Assembly (NCBI GenBank): GCA_018812265.1
Contig: JAHJDG010000146.1
Span: 1 to 35,787, forward strand
DNA: 35,787 nucleotides
Direction of reading: 5' to 3'
Origin: a bacterium
Lineage (GTDB): Bacteria > Electryoneota > RPQS01
Shown here: positions 26,459-33,753 of the stretch, piece after piece
Layout: each line of letters starts with the position of its first letter
How positions within the stretch are numbered: position 1 is the stretch's first letter
Translations under genes and position numbers: made by a program
The notes under the pieces: generated by a model
Told to the model about the DNA's origin: nothing
Database searches by the model: none
What the model saw: only the letters and a program-made list of their open reading frames with translations

Positions 26459-26728
26459 TCAGCTCACGTCCATCTCCACCTCTTCGGTGAAGATGGCGAA
26501 CTCAGGACATATATTTGCGCATAGACTACAGTTTACGCAATGACCTTCCTTCACAGTTTCGGGGTAGTGATACCCCTTCTTGTTGAACCGGTCGGACATG
26601 ACCAGCACGTCCTTGGGACAGTACTCGATGCAGAAGCTACAGCCTTTGCATCGTTCGATGATGATCCGAACGGTTCCCTGGGGCCTTTTGATCTTGTCCG
26701 CGTCGAGAGGCGTTCGCCACAGCTTCAT
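26459..26728 (-). CDS. korD: KorD-type 2x[4Fe-4S] ferredoxin subunit
   Basis: An 89-residue protein with two ferredoxin motifs, CKGCSFCIEYCP (about residues 27-38) and CVNCSLCANICP (about 64-75), and a typical GYHYPETV segment between them. It is the delta (ferredoxin-like) subunit of the Kor enzyme, conducting electrons from the TPP site to free ferredoxin. AAGGAG lies seven bases upstream of the ATG. It is the first gene of the Kor-Hdr operon, so the promoter should lie in the AT-rich region just upstream. Confidence 0.9.
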   Translation of the reverse strand: MKLWRTPLDADKIKRPQGTVRIIIERCKGCSFCIEYCPKDVLVMSDRFNKKGYHYPETVKEGHCVNCSLCANICPEFAIFTEEVEMDVS

Positions 26729-26842
26729 CGCCGCTCTCCTTAGGAATCTACTCTTATACTGGTATTGAGTAGTGGAAACAGAAGGTGTTATTTCACGGAA
26801 GTTTTTCCAACAAATGGATCATTATCAAACAGTAAAAATGAA

Positions 26843-26895
26843 ATATCCTTCACGATATCTTGATAAGTTCATCACAATATCGCAACTAAGCGATA
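26843..26895. repeat. Two small inverted repeats upstream of korD, possible operator
   Basis: Two dyads lie in the AT-rich leader: ATATC-N6-GATAT at 26843-26858 and TATCGC-N6-GCGATA at 26878-26895. Both contain GATA/TATC words and both lie 115-170 bp before the korD start, where a redox or metabolite regulator could bind. Chance occurrence in AT-rich DNA cannot be excluded. Confidence 0.3.
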
Positions 26896-27032
26896 CTACC
26901 TGAAATCCCTGTAGTAATTTTAACAATTCACGGTGCGGTAGTCAAGGGTTCTTCCAACTTTTTTCCGACTTTTCCGTATTTCGGGCCTCTCCATTTCTCT
27001 CCCAGTCGGTCATGAATCGTTCCAAGCCGCCA

Positions 27033-27077
27033 TAAAAGATCACGAGCTCCACTTTGCCTCCGGGAGGCAAGTGGAGC
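27033..27077 (-). terminator. Terminator-like hairpin after the acetyltransferase gene
   Basis: The segment 27046-27077 folds into a long stem: GCTCCACTT pairs with AAGTGGAGC, then one bulged T, then GCCTC pairs with GAGGC around a CGG loop (14 bp in all). On the minus strand it is followed within a few bases by ATCTTTTAT. It lies 60 nt past the acetyltransferase stop. A rho-independent terminator is likely. An outer pair, ACGAGCTC at 27042-27049 with GAGCTCGT at 27088-27095, overlaps the stem and could compete with it. Confidence 0.65.
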
Positions 27078-27136
27078 CTGTGAAAATGAGCTCGTCCTCT
27101 GACTACTCTTCGTGGCAGAAAGGGAGATGGTTGTCG

Positions 27137-27736
27137 CTATCCGCAGTAATCATGGAAACTGGACAGCAGATCCTCCATCTTGCGCGCGGCGGCCTGTATG
27201 TCTATTGCGTAGACTCGTATGTCGTGATAAGAACCGTACTTGTCTTTCACATGATCGCGGAGGGTCGCCTCGCGGTGAAATCCGAACTGCTTCGCCAGAT
27301 TGATCGCGCCTTGCTGGGCGGGCATGATATGCATGTAGAGCTTTTCAATGCCGTATTCCTGAGCATAGGGGATACATTCCTCCATCAATACCAAGGCTAC
27401 ACCGTGACGCCGGTAGTCCGGGTGGACAATCACCCGCATGCCGGTCGTGTGACGCATCCACCTCCGGCGGTTGCGGTGCATTGCCACTGATGCGATGATC
27501 TTCCCTTTATGCCATGCCACTAAACGATATACGTGTTCGTCGGTAATCTGCCGTTTAATCTCCGATTCATAGTGTGGATCGAGGACATCCTCGCGGAGAA
27601 GCGCGCGCTCCGATTCGCTCAGCGCTCGATGTAGTTCGCGAAGGACGGCAATGTCCTCCACGAGTAGGGGCTTGACCTCGATGGCCAGGCCCTGACGGCA
27701 GGTAATCCGCCGTGGGAAGCGTGAGTTGTTGGCCAT
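27137..27736 (-). CDS. GNAT-family N-acetyltransferase
   Basis: A 199-residue protein with the GNAT fold signature. The acetyl-CoA-binding motif A is MRVIVHPDYRRHGVALVLM (about residues 100-118), where RRHGVA corresponds to the pyrophosphate loop Q/R-x-x-G-x-G/A. Motif B follows (INLAKQFGFHREATLRDHV). The N-terminal region (VKPLLVEDIAVLRELH) fits the substrate-binding start of the fold. AGGGAG lies eight bases before the ATG. The gene has its own strong promoter and a terminator-like hairpin, so it is transcribed alone. The acetyl acceptor is unknown; members of this group modify proteins or small amines. Confidence 0.85.
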   Translation of the reverse strand: MANNSRFPRRITCRQGLAIEVKPLLVEDIAVLRELHRALSESERALLREDVLDPHYESEIKRQITDEHVYRLVAWHKGKIIASVAMHRNRRRWMRHTTGMRVIVHPDYRRHGVALVLMEECIPYAQEYGIEKLYMHIMPAQQGAINLAKQFGFHREATLRDHVKDKYGSYHDIRVYAIDIQAAARKMEDLLSSFHDYCG

Positions 27737-27767
27737 GATTCTTTCTCCCTTGTGACCTTCTTGTCAT

Positions 27768-27797
27768 ATAATAGCTCCAAAAACTCATGTTTGTCAA
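27768..27797 (-). promoter_or_regulatory. Sigma-70-type promoter of the acetyltransferase gene
   Basis: On the minus strand a perfect TTGACA (27792-27797) is followed after 18 nt by TATTAT (27768-27773), five of six matches to the consensus. Transcription would start near 27761, about 25 nt before the start codon. Confidence 0.65.
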
Positions 27798-27968
27798 TAT
27801 GTCCGTATACAATCTGGCAGAAAAACCGCACAAAATCCGAAAGTAATGAGGATTGCGATGTCCGGTTTTGAGAAAAATGTCATTCCAAGTAATCCGTGAA
27901 CCTCCAAATCATTGGTTAGAATAGACACAACACGCAGTATGTGATTTAATGAACTTCTCTGCCAGGTA

Positions 27969-27997
27969 TTGTCATATAACAACTTCCAGTGTATATT
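27969..27997 (+). promoter_or_regulatory. Sigma-70-type promoter of the protease operon
   Basis: TTGTCA (27969-27974) and TATATT (27992-27997) are separated by 17 nt, each with five of six consensus matches. The predicted leader to the first gene is about 108 nt. Confidence 0.6.
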
Positions 27998-28111
27998 ACA
28001 GCATTCGCCGATTTTGGCAACCATTGTTCAATTCGGCGAAAACGTATGAACACAGCATTCGGGCTGCACCTCGATCAGAGGAAAATAGTATCCAAGCAAA
28101 AGGAGAATCGT

Positions 28112-28525
28112 ATGTTGCGAATGATGACCACGCTGTTTGTCCTGCTACTCATCGCCCTGCCGACCTGGCCGCAGAGTCCGGAAGCGCTGAAGGCAAGCCC
28201 CACCGACTTCCAAGCGCGTATCGTCGAAGCAGAGGCAAACACCCATCTTCAAATCGAGGCCCTGACGGCCGGCATGGAGACACTTGATCCCGCGCAGCGG
28301 GAGGCCCTTGACCGCCAATGCGTCGAGATCAAGAGGCAGGGAGAAATCCAACGGTTGGAAATTCTGCTCGAGTGGGCACAGGCTGAAGGCGACGAAGTCA
28401 AGGTCACCGAAGTCCGGCAGGCTCTTGAAACTTGGCGGAATCCTCCGGAGGGTCAGGTCCTCCCTCAAATCCCGCGAGATGAAACACCCGGAGCTCGAAC
28501 CAACGATAATTCTCGCAACCAGTAA
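28112..28525 (+). CDS. Small secreted helical protein preceding the S8 protease
   Basis: A 137-residue protein. I chose the ATG at 28112 because AAGGAG lies seven bases upstream and a signal peptide follows directly (MMTTLFVLLLIALPTWPQ); an upstream in-frame ATG has neither. The mature protein is charged and helical (ARIVEAEANTHLQIEALTAG, then EIKRQGEIQRLEILLEWAQA) and likely a coiled coil, ending in a Pro/Asn-rich tail. It lies 20 nt before the large protease gene. No family was recognised. A chaperone, inhibitor or partner of the protease is a guess from gene order and small size. Confidence 0.72.
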   Translation: MLRMMTTLFVLLLIALPTWPQSPEALKASPTDFQARIVEAEANTHLQIEALTAGMETLDPAQREALDRQCVEIKRQGEIQRLEILLEWAQAEGDEVKVTEVRQALETWRNPPEGQVLPQIPRDETPGARTNDNSRNQ

Positions 28526-28545
28526 CCGCACGAAAGGAGCCGATT

Positions 28546-31500
28546 ATGAAGACGTACACACGACTCGGTTTCGTGCTGCTGCTGGCGATCCTCGGCACGC
28601 TTGTTCTATTAGCGGCTGACGGGCCTGCCGATTCGAGATCGTTTGATGGCATGTCCTCCGATCCCTACGGACCCCCACCCAGCGTCAACGAATCCGCCGG
28701 AGTGCCCGGCCATTCGGTCGAGCTGCCAGCGCCCCTCCTCACTCCCACGGCCAATGATCGCCTGTTCTCCGATCGTGCAGTGGAGAGCTACACGCCTCCG
28801 ATGTTCGTTACGCCGCATGAGGGACTTCTGGCACCGCGCCGCATCACCGAGAAGGATTTCTATCTCAACCTTGTTGATGTGTCCAATACCGAGCGGATGG
28901 TCATCAAGTTCACGGAGGAATCGAGGATTCGCTGGAGTGGAGCACCCTATTCGAAAACTGGTGCGAATGTCAAGCCGCTGCTCGACTTATTGGCGCGATA
29001 TCCACAACATGAGTTCCATCGCCAGACCATGCAGCTCTCCGAGGAAGTGTTCGACTACTGGGAGGCCAACGGCGAGCGCAACACCGGTCAAGACCTCGCC
29101 AACTTGAACAACTTCTACGTGTGGGAGACGGAAGACAATCCCGATCCGATGGGCTTGATCCTGGACGTCATTGCATTGGACGTCGTGGAGACGGCCTTCT
29201 ACGAGCCGATTGCCAAGCCCGCCTGCACCGACATCGCCCCGGCGACTCCGAATTGGGTAGCCAATCAGGACTACTTGGAAGCCGCGCCCACCGGAGTGGA
29301 CGCGCAATATGCGGGTACTTACCACTCCGGCGGTCGTGGCCATCCGGGAGCCTGGTGCATTGACATCGAGTGGAACTGGACGGAAGATCACGAGGACTTT
29401 CCGACTGCTTTTGCCGTGCTGGGCGGAGGTGATCTGGGAAATCCGGCGGATCACGGAGATGCTTGCGTCAGCATCGTGGCCGCCTGCAACACCGGGAACT
29501 ATGGTGTTCAGGGTGTCAGCTATAACGTGTACCCGAAAGCCATCTCGCATCCGGTGCAGGGTGGCTGGGTGCCCGCCTTCAATCTTGCCAGTAGCTATCT
29601 GTTTGCTGGCGAATCGTACTGGATTGAGATTCATGCCGAAGGTCCTAATCCGGGATACCCGTGCGACGTAGGCTGCGGCAATTGCGATCAGTTCCGCTAT
29701 ATCGCCGTCGAATACTGGGACGACGCCTTTACCGCCATTCAGACCCATACCGCCAACGGACGAATCGTGTATGAAGCGGCGGGAAACGGACAGATGGACC
29801 TCGACAATGCCGTCTATGCCAACAAGTTCCAGCGTTGGTTCCGCGATTCGGGAGCCATTCTCTGTGGAGCGGCTGTTCCGGGCACGCGAGCCGCGGAATG
29901 CTGGTCCAACTACGGATCCCGTCTTGACCTTCAGGGGTGGGGTTCACAGATTTACGCGGCGGGGTATGGAAGTCTCTACAATCCAACCGGGAACCGCAAT
30001 CAGATGTACACTTCGAGCTTCGGAGGTACCTCGGGTGCGACGCCCATTGTGACGGGAGCCGGAAACTGCCTGCAGGGAATCTCGCAGGACAAATACGGGA
30101 TCACGCTGACTCCGGCCAACATGCGCAGCTACATGTCCGTTACCGGCACGGCGTGGACGGGAACCCGCGACGTGGGCGAACGACCGAATCTGGTAAACGC
30201 GATCAACTGGATCGAGCCCGACGTCGCTCCCTACACTCGAGCCGGCTGGTATCACTCACTCACTCCGCGCAATGCGGCGGGAGCGACCGGAGCCTCCTGT
30301 CCGATCACATCCACCCTCACCGGCAACTCCGCCGCGACCTACTGGAACGTGTCAGGTCGCAATTGGGGCTATTCGCCTGCTCCCTATGAAACAGCTTCGG
30401 GCGAGGTGTGGTCGGAATTGTATCTCGACGACGTGTACATTCGCTGGTTCCACTGGACGCCGCACGTGGATCCGCTAACGGACTTCTACTATGTAGATGC
30501 CGGGCCGGACAATGTGCGCGGAGGTCGTCACAGCGTGCAGTGGTACTTGGATCCAGCCGATGCTTTTGCGGAATACAGCGAGACCAACAACAGCACGACC
30601 CGGCAGTTCGTGTGGTCTCCGTATCAAATGGCGGCGGTGGGAGGAGGATACGAGCGTTCGGCTCCGCCGCTCAAGAACTGGGGCAGCCCGACCTATTACA
30701 ACGGCGACGGCTTGCGGGCACAATCGTCGTCGTGGTGGCTGGGCGTGGCCGTGCAACCGCAGTCGGGCAACGACATGGATCTGTACTCGTACGCCGACGG
30801 CTACACGAGTACGAGTGGATTCGATGCGGCTCAGGCCAGCAGCGCACGCGGAACCGGTTACACCGACCTGATTCTGGTCAACGGCAACGTGGTGGGCAAT
30901 GATCCGGTCCGCTGTTTCCAGGCCATTCGATACAGCGACGCCTCGACCAGCGACTACCGTGTGGAGGCCGATTCGGCGAATACGAATTCCTGGTATCCGC
31001 CCTATACATCCACGGTGTATCTGGGCAGTAACGAGGTATTGGATCTTTACGAAGTCCGTTTGTACGCCGGTAGTCAGTACTTCTTCGGCATCAAGGACGT
31101 GGGCGCCAACGTGGATTTGACGTTGCTGTTGTTCGATCAGGGGCGCGACTACTACGACTACTACGATTACCTGTTCCGCTCCGAGCAACAGGGACACGGC
31201 GGAAACGAGTACATCGTTTGGACGTGCGACACAACCGGCTGGTACGCAGTGGTGGTGCTCAAGAACGGTTATGAGAGTTACGGTGACGGCGGCTGGTACA
31301 CTATCATGATCGAAACCCCCGGAATCGCCGATCTGCAAACCGGCGCGGGTCGGACCGGTTGGGGCGGCGCGATTGTTCCGCGAAATGCCGCCGACGCCAT
31401 CGAGACGAATTGCCCGCTACCGGCCGCCGTGCAGGGAAACACCACCAATTACCTGAATATGACGTGGTACAACGATGGGACCGCCTCTGCGTCAGGCCAC

Positions 31501-32682
31501 CGCAATTCCTTCTTTCTCGATGAAGCACTTCTGGTCAACTGGTTTCCAGCGTTGCTCAATCCGTGGTCGTACGATGAGTACCTGAACTACAACTCCGGTA
31601 CCATTCGAGGTGGACGACACACGATCAAGACCACGCTGGACAATCTGAATGCGGTCAGCGAGTCGGACGAAACCGACAACGAGATCTCGATTCAGTACGT
31701 GTGGAGTCCGTTGAATCTGCCGGCCGATGCGGGTCAGACCCGATCCTATCCGCCGGAGCGCGGAACGGGAGCGTTCCCGAACGCCGACGGCTTTCAGATC
31801 AACATGCCCACCAACGTCGCTTCGGGACTTATCATGCTGGCGTTCACGACCACGGCCGACTACGACGTGCGATTGTACTCCGACTATTCGGGAACAACGT
31901 CCGGATACTCGACTCTGTTGACTTCGTCAGCGTACGTGTCGGGTGCTCCCGACTATGTGATCGTTCCGTACCGCCGCTACTACACTCAGACGAGCTGGTA
32001 CCCGTGCGTGATCGAGTACAACGACGCGACGGACCAGATGCGCGTAGAATTCGACCATACCCTGAACGGCGGAATCTTCACGGACGGTCCGTGGTCGTTG
32101 AGTGATCCCGATACGATCAGCTCCACAGGGATTTGGAATCTCTACGAAATTCAACTCTCCGCCGGAACGACATACCGGATTCTCTGCGACGTTCTGTCGG
32201 GCACGGCGGACGTGGAACTCCGGCTGCATCGCGATTCGCTTGATTACCAGTCGCGAAGCATGGCTATCGCGACTGCCAACACGGGCGGTGGAGGAGTGGA
32301 CGAAGAACTGGTATATACGCCCACCGTGAGCGATTGGTACATTCTCGTCGTCAGCAAGGACAACGCGACCGAGATCAGCAACTCCTCCATCTACAATCTG
32401 TCGGGCGGTCCGGCCTACGGCAATCCGCTGCCGGTGGATGATCTCGTCGCACAGTGGTGGAACTCGCCGCTGGGCATTCGGTTGTTGTGGAGGCACGTGA
32501 CTCAGGACGTTAACGGCAATCCGTTGCCAAGCCGGAGATACGTGATCCATCGGAACACGACTCCGGGCTTTGTTCCCTCGTCAGCCGATTCCATCGGCGG
32601 CACGACCGACAGTCTCTATGTGGATCCGAATCCCTTCGCTACCGAGAAGTACATCTACAAGGTCGTGGTCAAGACCAATTAG
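28546..32682 (+). CDS. Secreted subtilisin-like (S8) serine protease with CARDB-like and PPC-like domains
   Basis: A 1378-residue protein with AAAGGAG six bases before its ATG and a signal peptide (LGFVLLLAILGTLVLLA). The S8 triad is visible: Asp in WCIDIEWNW (about residue 272), His in DHGDACVSIVAAC (about 302) and Ser in GGTSGATPIVTGA (about 495), plus the oxyanion Asn in YEAAGNGQ. Between His and Ser is an insert with cysteines (CDVGCGNCD). After the catalytic domain there are two similar CARDB-like modules (around 560-700 and 925-1055; both begin near a PRNAA motif and end in ETNN/ETDN-type turns), each followed by a beta-rich PPC-like region, and a final fibronectin-like segment. No gliding-type C-terminal sorting signal was seen. 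It probably degrades extracellular protein. Confidence 0.88.
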   Translation: MKTYTRLGFVLLLAILGTLVLLAADGPADSRSFDGMSSDPYGPPPSVNESAGVPGHSVELPAPLLTPTANDRLFSDRAVESYTPPMFVTPHEGLLAPRRITEKDFYLNLVDVSNTERMVIKFTEESRIRWSGAPYSKTGANVKPLLDLLARYPQHEFHRQTMQLSEEVFDYWEANGERNTGQDLANLNNFYVWETEDNPDPMGLILDVIALDVVETAFYEPIAKPACTDIAPATPNWVANQDYLEAAPTGVDAQYAGTYHSGGRGHPGAWCIDIEWNWTEDHEDFPTAFAVLGGGDLGNPADHGDACVSIVAACNTGNYGVQGVSYNVYPKAISHPVQGGWVPAFNLASSYLFAGESYWIEIHAEGPNPGYPCDVGCGNCDQFRYIAVEYWDDAFTAIQTHTANGRIVYEAAGNGQMDLDNAVYANKFQRWFRDSGAILCGAAVPGTRAAECWSNYGSRLDLQGWGSQIYAAGYGSLYNPTGNRNQMYTSSFGGTSGATPIVTGAGNCLQGISQDKYGITLTPANMRSYMSVTGTAWTGTRDVGERPNLVNAINWIEPDVAPYTRAGWYHSLTPRNAAGATGASCPITSTLTGNSAATYWNVSGRNWGYSPAPYETASGEVWSELYLDDVYIRWFHWTPHVDPLTDFYYVDAGPDNVRGGRHSVQWYLDPADAFAEYSETNNSTTRQFVWSPYQMAAVGGGYERSAPPLKNWGSPTYYNGDGLRAQSSSWWLGVAVQPQSGNDMDLYSYADGYTSTSGFDAAQASSARGTGYTDLILVNGNVVGNDPVRCFQAIRYSDASTSDYRVEADSANTNSWYPPYTSTVYLGSNEVLDLYEVRLYAGSQYFFGIKDVGANVDLTLLLFDQGRDYYDYYDYLFRSEQQGHGGNEYIVWTCDTTGWYAVVVLKNGYESYGDGGWYTIMIETPGIADLQTGAGRTGWGGAIVPRNAADAIETNCPLPAAVQGNTTNYLNMTWYNDGTASASGHRNSFFLDEALLVNWFPALLNPWSYDEYLNYNSGTIRGGRHTIKTTLDNLNAVSESDETDNEISIQYVWSPLNLPADAGQTRSYPPERGTGAFPNADGFQINMPTNVASGLIMLAFTTTADYDVRLYSDYSGTTSGYSTLLTSSAYVSGAPDYVIVPYRRYYTQTSWYPCVIEYNDATDQMRVEFDHTLNGGIFTDGPWSLSDPDTISSTGIWNLYEIQLSAGTTYRILCDVLSGTADVELRLHRDSLDYQSRSMAIATANTGGGGVDEELVYTPTVSDWYILVVSKDNATEISNSSIYNLSGGPAYGNPLPVDDLVAQWWNSPLGIRLLWRHVTQDVNGNPLPSRRYVIHRNTTPGFVPSSADSIGGTTDSLYVDPNPFATEKYIYKVVVKTN

Positions 32683-32714
32683 TGAATGCCTGACCGAGGG
32701 AAGGGTATCCCTTG

Positions 32715-32756
32715 CAGAGGCCTTCGGTTTGTCCGGGGGCCTCTGTTCTCTCTTTG
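32715..32756 (+). terminator. Rho-independent terminator of the protease operon
   Basis: CAGAGGCC (32715-32722) pairs perfectly with GGCCTCTG (32738-32745) and is followed by TTCTCTCTTT. It lies 33 nt after the protease stop codon. The 8-bp GC-rich stem and pyrimidine tail fit a terminator well. Confidence 0.85.
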
Positions 32757-32813
32757 GTTCATTTGCACTAAACGGCCCGTTTTTTGTAGTATAAGAAATT
32801 GTTTAGCCGAAAT

Positions 32814-32830
32814 TGTGCAGATATTGCACA
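32814..32830. repeat. 17-bp palindrome, possible operator
   Basis: TGTGCA-GATAT-TGCACA is a perfect dyad of 6-bp arms with a 5-bp centre, about 150 bp before the predicted promoter of the lipoprotein/sigma-54-activator operon. Its size and symmetry fit a dimeric regulator site, but no regulator is assigned. Confidence 0.35.
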
Positions 32831-32951
32831 TGTGCCACAAACTCGGACTGGTTTCGGAACAACCCAGTTTCCCAAAATGACAACAGGAGAGCTTGAAAAA
32901 GTGATTCCGTCCCGCCGACGAGAATTCTCTCCCATCGTTCGTTCCATGCTT

Positions 32952-32981
32952 GTTCAATTGAATGTAACCTATTGATAAAAT
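32952..32981 (+). promoter_or_regulatory. Promoter that may produce a leaderless transcript
   Basis: TTCAAT (32953-32958) and TAAAAT (32976-32981) are spaced by 17 nt. The -10 overlaps the first possible ATG (32980), so the start of transcription would fall near 32988-32989, at the second in-frame ATG (32989). No Shine-Dalgarno sequence precedes either ATG, unlike most genes here. Confidence 0.45.
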
Positions 32982-33753
32982 GTCTATTATGAGAGTTGCT
33001 AAGCCGTCTTTTTGGACAATTTTTCTGCTTGGACTAGGCTCGATCCTGCTAATCGGCTGTCCCCCTCCACATGTCAATCCACTGGATCCCGAGTCTGCAC
33101 ACTACATCCTCCCTGACCATTCTGAGCCTCCCCCCGGTTTCTGCGCACGTGTGCGATCGGTGCACACTTCACGCAACATTCCTTCGATAGACACTTACTC
33201 GTTGCTTTGCGAAGCCTGGTCGGATGAGCCGGGGCAGATTGATACGGCCTGGGTGGGCTATCGCGACTGGCCTCCGGCGGGAATGCGTTTGAGTACCCAA
33301 AGTGTATGGTCGGCGCTGTTAGCCTCGTCGTATTTCAGTGATCCGCAATTGGGCTCGGTGGTTGGACAGCCATTTACTTTCTTCTTTCAGGCGTCCAACG
33401 ATAGCATATATATGGCGGGACCGGTGTACCTGTTTCGGGTTATCGAGGCGACACCGACCTTGACGAGTCCGCGAAACGGGGAGCAAGTTGGACCGCGGCC
33501 CGTTTTGAGGTGGAACGCCTTCACAGCAAGTTATCCGTTTACGCTTCGGGTGACGGTCATTCTGACGGCGGGAGAATATGAGGCAGTAGTGTGGTCGCGG
33601 GACGGGCTATCCGCCTCGCCAAGTGAAGTCACGGTATCGGACTCTCTGGAAAACGGAAGCTACTACTGGACGCTGCACGTCGTGGATTCCTTCGAGAACA
33701 CGTCGCGATCGAAAGAAGGGCTGTTCAGAGTGAACGCGGAGGTGAATCTGTGA
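32980..33753 (+). CDS. Lipoprotein with Ig/FN3-like fold
   Basis: A 257-residue protein (254 if the ATG at 32989 is used). The N-terminus is basic and hydrophobic and ends in a clear lipobox, LLIGC (FLLGLGSILLIGCPPPH). The C-terminal 100 residues have a beta-sandwich pattern (TSPRNGEQVGPRPVLRWNAF, then YYWTLHVVDSFENTS) that resembles fibronectin type III or Ig-like modules found in sensory or cell-surface proteins. The stop overlaps the next gene's GTG as GTGA, coupling it to a sigma-54-type regulator and a protein kinase. This context suggests a signal-related outer envelope protein, but no ligand can be named. Confidence 0.78.
   Translation: MSIMRVAKPSFWTIFLLGLGSILLIGCPPPHVNPLDPESAHYILPDHSEPPPGFCARVRSVHTSRNIPSIDTYSLLCEAWSDEPGQIDTAWVGYRDWPPAGMRLSTQSVWSALLASSYFSDPQLGSVVGQPFTFFFQASNDSIYMAGPVYLFRVIEATPTLTSPRNGEQVGPRPVLRWNAFTASYPFTLRVTVILTAGEYEAVVWSRDGLSASPSEVTVSDSLENGSYYWTLHVVDSFENTSRSKEGLFRVNAEVNL

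Larger units (their letters stand above)
26729..27136. other. 408-nt intergenic region upstream of the Kor-Hdr operon
   Basis: This region holds the leader and probable promoter of the Kor-Hdr operon on its left side and the terminator of the acetyltransferase gene on its right side. The left 230 bases are strongly AT-rich against a GC-rich background. No gene is supported. A TATAAG at 26753-26758 on the minus strand could be a -10 element, but the sequence 17 nt upstream (CTGTTT) is a poor -35. Confidence 0.55.
27737..28111. other. Divergent intergenic region with two promoters
   Basis: This AT-rich 375-nt region separates the minus-strand acetyltransferase from the plus-strand protease operon and contains one good sigma-70-type promoter for each direction. 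No gene is supported inside it. Confidence 0.6.
32683..32979 (+). other. Intergenic region between the protease and the lipoprotein operon
   Basis: This 297-nt region holds the protease terminator, a 17-bp palindrome at 32814-32830, and the promoter of the downstream operon at its right end. No gene is supported in it. Confidence 0.55.
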
